NCBI RefSeq assembly: GCF_900188435.1
Contig: NZ_FYFA01000001.1
Span: 496,001 to 560,000 of the forward strand
Length of the DNA: 64,000 nucleotides
Source of the DNA: Marinobacter sp. es.048
GTDB taxonomy: Bacteria > Pseudomonadota > Gammaproteobacteria > Pseudomonadales > Oleiphilaceae
Direction of reading: 5' to 3'
Positions 25,132 to 34,582 of this stretch are shown here, piece after piece. Made by a program: the position numbers and the translations under genes. Position 1 is the first letter of the stretch; every line of letters starts with the position of its first letter. The notes beneath the pieces were generated by a model, which searched no databases, was not told the DNA's origin, and was given only the letters and a program-made list of their open reading frames with translations.

Positions 25132-27507
25132 ATGTCAAACCCGGGTATCGAGAAACGCAGACTGGTGGCGCTCCAGAGACTCGGTATTCTCGATACACCA
25201 CCAGAAGAGCGCTTCGAACGGCTGACCCGGATTGCGAAGCACTACTATGGGGTAAAAACCGCGCTCTTCTCGGTTCTGGACGCCGAGCGCCAGTGGTTCA
25301 AATCCCGCCAGGGGCTGGACGCATCCGAGACACCCCGTTCGGTTGCCTTCTGTGACTATGCTATCCAACAGGACAAAATCCTGCTGGTGGAAGATGCTGC
25401 CAAAGACCCCCGTTTCCGGAACAACCCTCTGGTTACCGGCAAGCCTCACATCCGTTTCTATGCCGGTATGCCGGTGCGCGAACCCAGCGGTTTCAAGATC
25501 GGCACGCTTTGCATTATTGATGACAAGCCGCGCAAGTTCATGGAGATCGAGCTGGACGTGCTGCGCAGCCTTGCAAGTATTGTGGAGGACGAACTTGAAA
25601 GGGCTTTTCTATCCTCGACAACGGGCGAGTATGTCAAAGCCTCCCACCTCAGCCGCGCCATTCACCGGGCTCAGAATGTCTTTTTGACCAGCGATAACGA
25701 ACACGCTGCCTTCGCGCTATTGCTCAATGATCTGCTGGCGTTGACCGGTAGCCAGTTCGGATTCATTGGCGAGGTGCTCCACCGGGACGACGGTGCACCA
25801 TTTCTCAAGATCGGCGCAATAACCAACATTGCCTGGAGTCCGGAAACCCAGGCGCTTTATCAGGAGGTTGAGCGCCGAGGCATGATTTTCGACCGCCTCG
25901 ACAATATCCTCGGCCTGCCCATGACCACGGGCGAGGTCATCGTTTCTGACGAGGTGGCCTCAGACAGCAGAGCGAAGGGCCTGCCAGAAGGCCATCCCCT
26001 CATCAGTGCTTACATCGGTATCCCGGTTTTTTCCGGGGATCAGCAAATCGGTCTCATCGGTCTGGCTAATCGCCTGGGCGGTTACACTGACAGACTGGCC
26101 GAAGAGCTCGAACCCCTGATGCAGACTGTGGGCAACCTGATCGAGCGTAAGCGCCTCTATCAAGAGAAGCGGGAACACCAGAAGCATCTCGAGCAGGCAG
26201 CCAATTACGATGCACTCACCGGCCTGCCGAATCGGCGCCGGATGACCGAACTGTTTGAACAGGAGTTGTTCGAAGCCAACCAGCGCCAGGGTTTGGTCTC
26301 AGTATGTTTTATTGATCTCGATGGCTTCAAGGAAATCAACGACCAGTATGGCCATGGTGTCGGCGACGCTGTGTTGAAATCGGTCGCCGATCGGCTTCTT
26401 TCGAGCGTCAGGACTCACGATGTGGTTGCACGCCTCGGCGGTGACGAATTCGTGGCCATTTTAAGGGATGTCGACGACGAACGAGTCTATGCCCGGCTCC
26501 TGGAAGCTATCCGCCAGCCGATAACTTACAAGCGCAATGTGTTGCATTTGTCCGGCAGCATGGGTGTTACCGTTTACCCTGAGGACGACTCGGACACCGA
26601 CCAGCTTCTTCGCCACGCGGACCAGGCCATGTATGCCGCCAAGGAGGCCGGTAAAAATCATTACGTGCTGTTTGATCTGGATTCTCACTACTCCCGGAAG
26701 GAACGAGTCAAAGTCATTGAGCAGATGGGTGACGCTCTCGAGCTTGGCCAGCTGGAACTTTACTATCAGCCGAAGATTCACTTCCGTGAAAGATGTGTGG
26801 AAGGCTTCGAGGCACTCATCCGCTGGAATCACCCCGAGGATGGCCTCCTGGGCCCTGGCCATTTTCTGGACCACATTGAATACACCGAGTATGCCCGCAA
26901 GGTCGGCAACTTCGTGCTGGGTGAGGCCATCTCACGCCTACAGGAGTTTCACACCAGTAAACTACCGTATTCCCTCAGCGTTAACCTGAGCCCGTCGCAC
27001 TTTCTGGGCCCGGGCTTTCGGGACGACCTGGAAGCTGCCCTGTGCGATTGTCCGGTAGCGATACGTTCGCGCCTGATTCTCGAAGTTCTGGAAACGACCG
27101 CGCTGGACGATACCGACCGGGTTCTCGAGAACCTCAACGCCTGCCGTGAGCTGGGCGTTGACGTCTCGCTTGACGACTTTGGCACCGGCTACTCTTCCCT
27201 GGATCTGTTCCGTCGGCTGGCCGCCCAAGAGATCAAGATCGACCGCTCGTTCGTATTTGATATGCTCGAAAATTCCGACAGTGACATGATTGTCAGCGCC
27301 ATCATCAGCCTCTCGAAAAGTTTCCGACGTCGGCTTGTGGCGGAAGGAATTGAGTCGGCACAGGTAGAGGCTAAACTGGTGGCATTGGGATGTGATCTGG
27401 GCCAGGGTTTTTTCTACAGTAAACCACTGCCCCTAAAACAGGCCCTCGATTGGTCACAGCGTTTTGACTGGGGAAACCGGGACAAGCGGAACGACTGGGT
27501 AATCTGA
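25132..27507 (+). CDS. GAF-GAF-GGDEF-EAL cyclic-di-GMP enzyme
   Basis: A 791-residue cytoplasmic protein with two GAF sensor domains (about 10-160, with the phrase LDTPPEERFERLTRIAKHYY, and about 180-345), then GGDEF and EAL domains. The GGDEF site is intact (RLGGDEFVAIL near residue 436) with an RxxD inhibitory site (RTHD) five residues before it. The EAL site is intact (EGFEALIRWNHPEDG near 560, and later DDFGTGYSSLDLF and KIDRSFV), so both cyclase and phosphodiesterase activity are possible. The N-terminal GAF resembles cofactor-free redox or small-molecule GAFs. I use the ATG at 25132, eight bases after CGGAGG; a TTG at 25114 is in frame. The PAS-PAS-GGDEF gene follows 24 bases later, probably in one transcript. 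Confidence 0.92.
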   Translation: MSNPGIEKRRLVALQRLGILDTPPEERFERLTRIAKHYYGVKTALFSVLDAERQWFKSRQGLDASETPRSVAFCDYAIQQDKILLVEDAAKDPRFRNNPLVTGKPHIRFYAGMPVREPSGFKIGTLCIIDDKPRKFMEIELDVLRSLASIVEDELERAFLSSTTGEYVKASHLSRAIHRAQNVFLTSDNEHAAFALLLNDLLALTGSQFGFIGEVLHRDDGAPFLKIGAITNIAWSPETQALYQEVERRGMIFDRLDNILGLPMTTGEVIVSDEVASDSRAKGLPEGHPLISAYIGIPVFSGDQQIGLIGLANRLGGYTDRLAEELEPLMQTVGNLIERKRLYQEKREHQKHLEQAANYDALTGLPNRRRMTELFEQELFEANQRQGLVSVCFIDLDGFKEINDQYGHGVGDAVLKSVADRLLSSVRTHDVVARLGGDEFVAILRDVDDERVYARLLEAIRQPITYKRNVLHLSGSMGVTVYPEDDSDTDQLLRHADQAMYAAKEAGKNHYVLFDLDSHYSRKERVKVIEQMGDALELGQLELYYQPKIHFRERCVEGFEALIRWNHPEDGLLGPGHFLDHIEYTEYARKVGNFVLGEAISRLQEFHTSKLPYSLSVNLSPSHFLGPGFRDDLEAALCDCPVAIRSRLILEVLETTALDDTDRVLENLNACRELGVDVSLDDFGTGYSSLDLFRRLAAQEIKIDRSFVFDMLENSDSDMIVSAIISLSKSFRRRLVAEGIESAQVEAKLVALGCDLGQGFFYSKPLPLKQALDWSQRFDWGNRDKRNDWVI

Positions 27508-27531
27508 ACGTCGTACTCAGAGTGAAGGTAC

Positions 27532-28827
27532 ATGGAACTGACACCGGAAATCCGACTGAAGGCAATTCTTGAAGGCACCGGAGCGGGTACCTGGGAATGG
27601 AACCTTGATACCGGGGAGGTGATCTATAATCCCCGCTGGGCAGACCTTCTCGGTTATCAGCTCGAGGAGCTCCAACCCGTCACCTTCAAGACCTGGGAAA
27701 ACCTTTGTCACCCGAAGGACCTCCAGAAGGCCCGCGAAGCTCTGGCCCGCTATCTGGATGGTGACTCCCCTCAGTTCGATTGCGTCGTCCGTATGCTCCA
27801 CAAATACGGTGACTGGCGCTACATCCACACCCGCGGCACGCTGCTTACCGATGAACAGGGCCTGGATACCCGCTGGCTGATGGGAACGCACCTGGATGTC
27901 ACCCGGGAGAAACTGAGCCAGCATCAGATGGAGCAGCTCGCCAAATCCCTCCCGGGCATTATCTACATCTTTGTGCTGGAACCGGACGGTCGCTACTTTT
28001 TCTCCTATCTCAGCGACAAAACCTGGGATTTTTACGGACTGACGGCAGAAGAATGTCTCGCTGATCCCGACAAGATATTCAACCTGATCCATCCGGATGA
28101 TCTACCGAGGGTGCACGATAGCATTGCTATTTCTGCCGAGACGCTTGAAGAGTGGGTTTGCGAATACCGGGTCCAGACCAAACGCGGAAGTTATTGGCTC
28201 AAAGGGGTATCTCGCCCTGAAAGGGACCCTGATGGCCGGATCAGTTGGCACGGCATGACCATCAATATCGATACCCAGAAAAACCTCGAGCTTGAGCTGG
28301 AGCAACTCTCGATTACCGATGAGTTGACCGGATCGTACAACCGGCGGTATATGCTGCGGAAATTAGAGGAGTCCGTGGCGCAGGGTGAGCGGTACGGCGA
28401 TACCTTTTCGCTGATCTCTCTGGACATCGATTTTTTCAAAACCATCAATGACTCCTACGGGCACCCCACCGGCGACGCCGTGCTGCAAAGGTTCGCCGAT
28501 ATCATCGAATCCAGGACCCGCAAATCCGATATCGTTGCGCGCACCGGCGGTGAGGAATTCATTATTTTCATGCCCAATACCGGGCTGTCGGAAGCCAGCC
28601 AGGTGGCGGAATCCCTGAGAATAGTCCTGCAAGCAGAAAGCTTTGTCAGTGCTGAAGGAGAAACCTTCGGCATCACCTTCAGTGCCGGTGTGGTTAACTG
28701 GTCAGGGTCCGGGTCAGAGTCCCAGACCACGTCCGTGCGGGCTTTACTCTCGGCCTGCGACCAATCAATGTATGCCGCCAAGAGAGCAGGGCGGAACCGG
28801 ATAGTGGCCGATAGCAACGGAGAATGA
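27532..28827 (+). CDS. PAS-PAS-GGDEF diguanylate cyclase
   Basis: A 431-residue soluble protein with two PAS domains (about 8-125 and 130-250; the first begins LKAILEGTGAGTWEWN, the second FVLEPDGRYFFSYLSDK) and a C-terminal GGDEF domain. The active motif is RTGGEEFIIFMP, preceded by RKSD as the RxxD inhibitory site, so it should make cyclic-di-GMP. No membrane segment is seen, so a soluble or bound ligand is sensed in the cytoplasm. It is a clear paralogue of the gene at 46025, sharing the ILEGTGAGTWEWN block and the same domain order. The start ATG has GTGAAGGTAC ahead. Confidence 0.92.
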   Translation: MELTPEIRLKAILEGTGAGTWEWNLDTGEVIYNPRWADLLGYQLEELQPVTFKTWENLCHPKDLQKAREALARYLDGDSPQFDCVVRMLHKYGDWRYIHTRGTLLTDEQGLDTRWLMGTHLDVTREKLSQHQMEQLAKSLPGIIYIFVLEPDGRYFFSYLSDKTWDFYGLTAEECLADPDKIFNLIHPDDLPRVHDSIAISAETLEEWVCEYRVQTKRGSYWLKGVSRPERDPDGRISWHGMTINIDTQKNLELELEQLSITDELTGSYNRRYMLRKLEESVAQGERYGDTFSLISLDIDFFKTINDSYGHPTGDAVLQRFADIIESRTRKSDIVARTGGEEFIIFMPNTGLSEASQVAESLRIVLQAESFVSAEGETFGITFSAGVVNWSGSGSESQTTSVRALLSACDQSMYAAKRAGRNRIVADSNGE

Positions 28828-28887
28828 TCCCGGCGCAACATTCAACGTATTCATTACGCCCAAAACAATCAGCAACGGAGAAAAAAC

Positions 28888-29259
28888 ATGATCGGATACG
28901 TCACCCTTGGCGTCAGTGATATGGAAAGAGCAAAGACATTCTATGCGGACTTGTTGAGCGACCAGGGAGCCAAGGTGCTTCTGGATATGGGCCGCATCGC
29001 GTTTATCGGCAAGAGCATGAGCGCCCCTATGCTGGCACTTTGCGTTCCCTTCAACGAAGAACCCAACCATCCCGGCAACGGTAACATGGTCGCTCTGCCT
29101 GCGGGCTCAAAAGAGGGCGTGGATGCCATGTACAAGAAGGCCATTGATCTCGGTGCCACTTGCGACGGCGAGCCCGGTCAGCGAATTCCCGACCAGTTCT
29201 ACGGCGCGTACGTGAAGGACCCGGACGGCAACAAGCTGGCGTTTTTCGTATTCGGTTAA
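28888..29259 (+). CDS. VOC-superfamily (glyoxalase/bleomycin-resistance fold) protein
   Basis: A 123-residue single-module VOC protein: MIGYVTLGVSDMERAKTFYA at the start, and GAYVKDPDGNKLAFFVFG at the end, the common beta-alpha-beta-beta-beta pattern. The metal position is not obvious: the usual first-strand His is replaced (YVTLGVSD), and the C-terminal Glu is not clear, so it may be a non-catalytic or differently liganded member. The substrate is unknown. The ATG follows AACGGAGAAAAAAC. Its stop codon directly abuts the stop of the convergent helicase gene with no base between. Confidence 0.85.
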   Translation: MIGYVTLGVSDMERAKTFYADLLSDQGAKVLLDMGRIAFIGKSMSAPMLALCVPFNEEPNHPGNGNMVALPAGSKEGVDAMYKKAIDLGATCDGEPGQRIPDQFYGAYVKDPDGNKLAFFVFG

Positions 29260-31521
29260 CTACTCAGCCGCGCTGAACCACCAGCGCGGCAAGAGCCGAT
29301 TGATGGCCGGCTTCAGAAACCGGTCATCAATCAGCCAGATTACACCCTTGTCTTCCGGGGTCCGAATCACCCGCCCGGCCGCCTGGGCCACTTTCTGCAA
29401 ACCCGGAATCAGATAGGTGTAGTCGTACCCGGCGCCAAATCGCTGTTCGAGCCGAGCCTTGAGGATTTCATGCCAGGCATCAAAGGGTGGCAAACCAAGC
29501 GTTGCGACGAACGCCCCGATCAATTGATCCCCGGGCAAATCAATACCCTCACTGAACACCCCTCCCAGAACGGCGAACGCCACACTCCCTTCTGACTCCC
29601 TGAAACCTGCCAGAAATTCTGCTCTCTGTTGCGGCGACATGCCCGGTTGCTGCGCCCGCTGCGGAACATCCAGAGCCTGCTCGGCCAGGGCCTCACTGAC
29701 CTGCTGCGCGTACTTGAAGCTGCTAAAAAACGCCAGGTAGTGGCCGGGCCGCTCCCGGAACTGGCGGGCGATCAGCTCGGCGATGGGCAGGAGCGAGGCT
29801 TCCCGGTGAACCTGCCGGGTGCTGATGCTGGGCGTGAACTGCACCTGCAGCTGGTCGGCGCTGAACGGGCTGGGCAAGGAGGTAAAACGGGAATCCTCGG
29901 GCAGTCCCAGCAAATCCCGGTAGTAAACACCGGGGCTCAGGGTGGCGGAGAACAACAGGACTGAATGTGCCGCTTCAAACCGCTCCCGCAGAAAATCCGC
30001 CGGGATCAGGTTCTGAATAGTCAGACTGGCCCGTCCCCGACCGGCGCGCTGGAATTCGCACAGGGAGTGATCACCGAAGGAGTCTGCCAGTTTCATGAAG
30101 GCAACGCTTTCAAACAACAGCTCCTGCAGGGCCAGATCCGGGGGATTATCGGCCAGGTAATCGGTCAGATTCGAGACCATCGCCTGCAGGGCACCCAGCA
30201 ATTGCGTCGGCAGCGTCTCCAGAAACTCCGGGCTCTGTGGATCAGCCTGGTAATCCCGGATCAGGCTCTGCCAGGCGCGGGCGGTGCGATCGATGGCGGA
30301 TTTCAGCGGCTTCGGTGCGGTTTTCTTGATCCTCAGCAAACGCTGCTGATCCAGCCGAACCGAATACATACCCCGGCCACGATCCACAAGATTATGGGCC
30401 TCATCCACCAGTACGCTGGCCTTCCAGTTGTTCTGGCGAATCAAACCGTGGAGCAGGGCGGATTGATCGAACAGCCGGTTCACATCCCCGATCACCACAT
30501 CGCTCCACCGGGCCATTTCCTGGGCCAGAAAGTAGGGGCAGATGTCGTGACCGGCGGCGATCTTCGCCAGGGTGTGCTGATCCAGCGTGCCTTCGCTCTG
30601 GGCCGCTTCCGCGCGGGCGTCGGGCAGCCGGTCGAAAAACCCTTTCGCCAGTGGGCAGGAATCGCCATGACAGGCCTTGTCCGGGTGCTCGCAGGCGTCG
30701 TCTTTCGAGACCAGTTCCAATGTTCGGAGTGGCCAATGCTGGGCAGCTTGAGCCGAACGCAGGCGGGCAACCGCATCCATGGCCAGCTGACGGGCGGTGT
30801 TGCGACAGGTGAGGTAGAACAGGCGGTCCTGGCCGGCTGCTGGCATCGCCATCAACGCCGGGAACAGCGTGCCGAGGGTCTTGCCCAGGCCGGTAGGGGC
30901 CTCCAGAAGCAGGGTGCCGGACTTCACAGAATTTTTGTACACCGTCTCCGCCAGCTGGCGCTGCCGGGGGCGAAACGCGGGGAAGGGAAACGCCAGGCCT
31001 GCGAGCAGGGCATTGCGCTGTTCGCGGTGATGCTCCTCCTGTTCGGCCCAGGCCTTGTATTGACCACAGAGGGTTTCCAGTTCCTGCCAGAGTTCTTCGG
31101 CACTGGCGGTCTCCACCACCGGCGTTTCCTTGTCCTTGCCGGTGTCGTAATAGATCAGCGCCAGTTCCAGGGTTTTTCGATTTTCCTGGCGGCACAAAAG
31201 CGCACCATAGGCCCGCAACTGGGCACGATGGAGGGCCCGCTGATGCTCACGGATCCGGGACAGATCCCCCCGATGGGTCTTGATTTCTTCCAGCCGGCCG
31301 CGGTGCGGGTTATAGACATCGGCGCGCCCGGAAAGCACTAACCCCAGACATTCACCAGTCAGTAAATACTCGCTTTTATAGCCGTAGCCGCGCCGGGACT
31401 GGATTGCCTGATGGCCAGCAATGCCCTCCTCGGCACTGGGTGCCGGGGTATAGCGGAAGTCCAGGTCGCCCTCACGCGCGGCAAACTCGCACAGAGTCCG
31501 GACGGCAACTTTCACCGTCAT
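29260..31521 (-). CDS. XPD/DinG-like Fe-S helicase with an N-terminal nuclease-like domain
   Basis: A 753-residue superfamily 2 DNA helicase. The N-terminal 170 residues look like a PD-(D/E)XK fold: GRADVYN with Asp68, then EEIKT with Glu79 and Lys81, then RAQLRAYGALL. The helicase has Walker A EAPTGLGKT (about 207-215), a Fe-S-type Cys set (Cys277, Cys284, Cys289, Cys328) and the DEAH box VDEAHNL at about 372. AAGRVIRTPEDKGVIWLID is motif VI of the XPD/DinG family. I use the ATG at 31521, overlapping the FAN1-type stop by four bases (ATGA); an upstream ATG at 31545 would overlap more. The overlap implies one message and joint action in interstrand crosslink or flap repair. The exact substrate is unknown. 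Confidence 0.88.
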   Translation of the reverse strand: MTVKVAVRTLCEFAAREGDLDFRYTPAPSAEEGIAGHQAIQSRRGYGYKSEYLLTGECLGLVLSGRADVYNPHRGRLEEIKTHRGDLSRIREHQRALHRAQLRAYGALLCRQENRKTLELALIYYDTGKDKETPVVETASAEELWQELETLCGQYKAWAEQEEHHREQRNALLAGLAFPFPAFRPRQRQLAETVYKNSVKSGTLLLEAPTGLGKTLGTLFPALMAMPAAGQDRLFYLTCRNTARQLAMDAVARLRSAQAAQHWPLRTLELVSKDDACEHPDKACHGDSCPLAKGFFDRLPDARAEAAQSEGTLDQHTLAKIAAGHDICPYFLAQEMARWSDVVIGDVNRLFDQSALLHGLIRQNNWKASVLVDEAHNLVDRGRGMYSVRLDQQRLLRIKKTAPKPLKSAIDRTARAWQSLIRDYQADPQSPEFLETLPTQLLGALQAMVSNLTDYLADNPPDLALQELLFESVAFMKLADSFGDHSLCEFQRAGRGRASLTIQNLIPADFLRERFEAAHSVLLFSATLSPGVYYRDLLGLPEDSRFTSLPSPFSADQLQVQFTPSISTRQVHREASLLPIAELIARQFRERPGHYLAFFSSFKYAQQVSEALAEQALDVPQRAQQPGMSPQQRAEFLAGFRESEGSVAFAVLGGVFSEGIDLPGDQLIGAFVATLGLPPFDAWHEILKARLEQRFGAGYDYTYLIPGLQKVAQAAGRVIRTPEDKGVIWLIDDRFLKPAINRLLPRWWFSAAE

Positions 31522-33227
31522 TCCATTGCCTCGCTGTCCTGCCATCGCACGTAACAGACACTGGCCGGGATACCCTCAACCGCGAAGAATTCGAGCCAAC
31601 GGATCTGGTGGTCCTGCAAGCGGTCACCCGGCCCCTTCACTTCTATCATTTCATAACGCTTGTTAGGCTCAGCCGCATTGGGGAGAAACAAGATCAGATC
31701 AGGAAAGCCGCTACGATGCTCTCGGATATTCAACAGCAGGCGACGGAACAGGCGTTCCAGATCCGCCGGTGGCAGACAGTCCAGCGCCAGGCTCAGCAGT
31801 TCCTCAGTGATGACCGGCCAGATCACGAACGGGTTGGTGGTGCCCTGTTTGGCCCGGTAATTCGCCAGAATCCGCTTCCGGTAGCTGCCATCCGCCAGCC
31901 ACGCAAAGCATTGCTCGAAGGAAGCCTGGCGACGACTTACGAAGTCTTCCCGGGTCAGGTCCGCCGGGCCCACATGGAACGGATGGAAAAAGGCTCCCGG
32001 CACCGGCGCAAAAATGGTTTGCCAGCAGAGCAGGCCAAACAGGCCGTTGATCAGGGTATTCTCCACATAAAGCACGGGCGCCTCGTCCCGATACAGGTGG
32101 TCCCGAACGGCGTATTCGACCGACCCGACCTCTGGCTTCGGCAGGGTGAGGGTGATCTCCCGGATGAGCGGCTGCTCCGGAGGCGGCGGCGGTATCTCGC
32201 CAAGCCGGCTCGCAAGCCGCTTGAGAATCCGCGCCAGACCCTGGGTTTCAGCATCGCTCAGTTCCTGGTTCTGCCACTCGGAGGCAATGGCCCAGGCTTC
32301 CTGGTGACGCTTCATTCGCTCCAGCAACCGGAGCTGTTTCAGCCGCGCTTCCCGATGGCCGCTGCTGGCGAAAGCCTCCAACGCCAGCTCCCGTTCCCCC
32401 TGGCGCTCCGCCTGCCGGCCCAATTCCAGCAACAGCCGGTCGCGGCGGCTGGTCAGCCAGGCGTTATTCGAGGGCGACGGAACCGCCTGCCAAACCTCGT
32501 GGGCGGGTACGCCCTGATCCAGCCATTCCCGGCACTGGTGCATGGCGAGATACAGGTCGACCTCGGAACGCTGCTGGAAGGCCCGGGAATCCGGTGTGAA
32601 AGTGACCGGCTCATACTGCTGATGGCCCAGTTCCACCAGCACAAAATCGGACCAGCTCTGGCGAAGATTGCCGAAAAACATCAGACGCACCCGGTCAAAC
32701 AGCGCCATGGTTTTGAGCCTGATAACCGGCCTGGCGTGCTGACCGAGCCAGTCAGCGACGGTCAGAGGGTCGGGAAATCGCTCAAGCAGGGCGTCGCGCA
32801 TCCGGCCCTTGGGCAGGTTGGCGGGCTCTCCGGCCGCTTTCAGAAGCGGCCCCATGGCCGGACGCAGTTCTCCAAGAGTGAACAATCTGAACAGTTCATC
32901 CAGGCTGAGCAGGGGATCGGTGTCCAACCAGCCTGCCTCCATGATTTCGTCGAGGGCACGGGCCTCTGGTACGCCGAGCTCCGGATACTTGAGCTTGTCC
33001 GACCGGAAGAGATCGCCCGTGCGCATCACCATTCGGGTCAGCAAGGCCCGGGCCGGCATTGAAAGGGTATGGAAACTGGCCAGTCGATCCAGCTCTTCTG
33101 CTGTCAGCAAGTCACCGTGGTGGCTCTGGACCCAGCCAAGGACGGTTTCCATATTCTCAAGGTAATAGAGCGGATTATCGAGATCCGCAGTGGCCAGTTG
33201 TGTGCTCTGTGGCTTCGCCGGTGACAT
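31518..33227 (-). CDS. FAN1-type VRR-NUC nuclease
   Basis: A 569-residue protein homologous to the structure-specific nuclease FAN1, which cuts 5-prime flaps and unhooks interstrand crosslinks. The C-terminal VRR-NUC site is intact: SGFPDLILFL with Asp510 and MIEVKGPGDRLQDHQIRWL with Glu529 and Lys531. QIRWLEFF and ASVCYVRW are also family features. An N-terminal SAP-like DNA-binding part and a TPR-like helical middle (about 250-400) precede it, as in the P. aeruginosa protein. The short intergenic region to folM is divergent. Its last four bases overlap the helicase start, so translation is coupled. Confidence 0.92.
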   Translation of the reverse strand: MSPAKPQSTQLATADLDNPLYYLENMETVLGWVQSHHGDLLTAEELDRLASFHTLSMPARALLTRMVMRTGDLFRSDKLKYPELGVPEARALDEIMEAGWLDTDPLLSLDELFRLFTLGELRPAMGPLLKAAGEPANLPKGRMRDALLERFPDPLTVADWLGQHARPVIRLKTMALFDRVRLMFFGNLRQSWSDFVLVELGHQQYEPVTFTPDSRAFQQRSEVDLYLAMHQCREWLDQGVPAHEVWQAVPSPSNNAWLTSRRDRLLLELGRQAERQGERELALEAFASSGHREARLKQLRLLERMKRHQEAWAIASEWQNQELSDAETQGLARILKRLASRLGEIPPPPPEQPLIREITLTLPKPEVGSVEYAVRDHLYRDEAPVLYVENTLINGLFGLLCWQTIFAPVPGAFFHPFHVGPADLTREDFVSRRQASFEQCFAWLADGSYRKRILANYRAKQGTTNPFVIWPVITEELLSLALDCLPPADLERLFRRLLLNIREHRSGFPDLILFLPNAAEPNKRYEMIEVKGPGDRLQDHQIRWLEFFAVEGIPASVCYVRWQDSEAME

Positions 33228-33332
33228 GGCCAGGTTGATCTTCCTTCAGGATGGTTCGGGAATGTGACGCTACCACGTTGAGCCGTCGGCATGACATTAA
33301 CGTAGGTAAGACACTGATTACAGGAGAACACC

Positions 33333-34040
33333 ATGACCGCACCCATCCTGATTACCGGCGCAGGCCAACGCATCGGCCTGGCCTTTGCCAGAGCCTGTCT
33401 TGACCGCAGCCAGCCCATCATCGTCACCTACCGCACCTATCGACCGGCCATCGACGCGCTGCAGAAGGCGGGGGCAGTGTGTCTCCATGCGGATTTAGCC
33501 ACGAATGAGGGCATTGATGACTTCATCCAGGCCCTGAAATCCCGGACGGACACGCTACGTGCCATTATCCACAATGCGTCGGACTGGATACCAGAGAGCG
33601 AAGATTCTGACCCGGCAGACGTGATGAACGCCATGATGCAGATTCACGTGATGACACCGTACCGGATAAACCTCGCGTGCCGGTCGATGCTGGAGCAGGA
33701 GGGTTCGACAACCGACATTATCCACATGACCGACTACGTGGTGGAGAAGGGCAGCGCGAAGCACATCGCCTACGCCGCCAGCAAGGCAGCCCTGACTAAC
33801 CTGACCCTGTCGTTCGCCCGTCTACTGGCACCCAGGGTCAAGGTGAACGCCGTGGCGCCGTCCCTGATCATGTTCAACCAGGGGGATAGTCAGGCTTACC
33901 GGGAGAAAACCCTGAAGAAGTCGCTTATGGGAATAGAGCCGGGGGCTGAGGTCGCTGTCGCCACGCTGCAGTTTCTGCTGGACAACCCCTATATCACGGG
34001 CCGGACCCTGCCCCTGGATGGCGGGCGGCACCTGGTTTGA
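33333..34040 (+). CDS. folM: Dihydromonapterin reductase, FolM-type SDR
   Basis: A 235-residue NADPH-dependent short-chain dehydrogenase that reduces dihydromonapterin (and weakly dihydrofolate) to the tetrahydro form. The N terminus is APILITGAGQRIGLAFARAC, the TGxxxR(I)G variant of the FolM subgroup. NASDW follows near residue 75, then the catalytic YAASKAALTNLTLSFA (Tyr-x-x-x-Lys). INLAC and KVNAVAPSLIMFNQGD are further features. NASDWIPESED in particular is typical of FolM rather than FabG. The ATG follows ACAGGAGAACACC. Tetrahydromonapterin is the cofactor of phenylalanine hydroxylase in related bacteria; no phhA is visible here. Confidence 0.88.
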   Translation: MTAPILITGAGQRIGLAFARACLDRSQPIIVTYRTYRPAIDALQKAGAVCLHADLATNEGIDDFIQALKSRTDTLRAIIHNASDWIPESEDSDPADVMNAMMQIHVMTPYRINLACRSMLEQEGSTTDIIHMTDYVVEKGSAKHIAYAASKAALTNLTLSFARLLAPRVKVNAVAPSLIMFNQGDSQAYREKTLKKSLMGIEPGAEVAVATLQFLLDNPYITGRTLPLDGGRHLV

Positions 34041-34058
34041 GCACCTGGCCTGATCCCG

Positions 34059-34499
34059 TTAAATGCCCAGCTCGGCCGGTTGGAGTCTTACGCCGGCCAC
34101 TTTCCAGGCGCCTTCAGTGAGCACCATCCGGTAGTAGGCATCCCACCGTTTGCCTTCCGGCCCCTGCAACCGCACCACCTGGATTTCAAAGGCGCCGTGG
34201 GGCACTCGCTGAGTAAATTCGATGGCCGTGGCGTTGTGCACCGCCGGGTAGGCTTCCCGAACCATATCGACAAACACCTGTGACGACCCGAATCGACGCT
34301 TGATACCCTCGGAGGCGTGGGCCCAGGCCTGCTCCTCGTCGTTGTTCGCAAACGCTTCGATCTGGCGCAGGATGGTGTCGCGGATTTCTGCGTCTTTGTC
34401 GCTGGCCAAAGACTTTGGAGACCCGAGAATCGCCAGACCTATGAAAGCCAGAAGCACGGGAATCAGCCACTTTCCGAAAACGATGTGTTGGTGACCCAT
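34059..34499 (-). CDS. DUF4864-like exported or anchored protein
   Basis: A 146-residue protein with an N-terminal hydrophobic segment (IVFGKWLIPVLLAFIGLAIL) that looks like a signal peptide or anchor. A small cystatin/NTF2-like domain follows: IRDTILRQIEAFANNDEEQA, WAHASEGIKRRFGSSQVFVD and the ending EGAWKVAGVRLQPAELGI. This matches my memory of DUF4864, of unknown function. It would act in the periplasm. The ATG at 34499 has AGAGGTGCC ahead. It is convergent with folM (18 bases between stops), so no operon partner is evident. Confidence 0.75.
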   Translation of the reverse strand: MGHQHIVFGKWLIPVLLAFIGLAILGSPKSLASDKDAEIRDTILRQIEAFANNDEEQAWAHASEGIKRRFGSSQVFVDMVREAYPAVHNATAIEFTQRVPHGAFEIQVVRLQGPEGKRWDAYYRMVLTEGAWKVAGVRLQPAELGI

Positions 34500-34582
34500 G
34501 ATGGCACCTCTCTATTGTTCATCTTTTAAACAATACGGCCGGATCAGGGCTCCGGATTCGCGTTCCGCCAGCCAGCTTACTC

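Noticed and set aside
29965..31341. 458-residue plus-strand frame opposite the helicase
   Set aside because: The helicase motifs are complete on the minus strand, so this frame is not a gene.
31404..33062. 552-residue plus-strand frame opposite the FAN1-type gene
   Set aside because: The minus-strand protein has the intact VRR-NUC motif; the other frame is a shadow.
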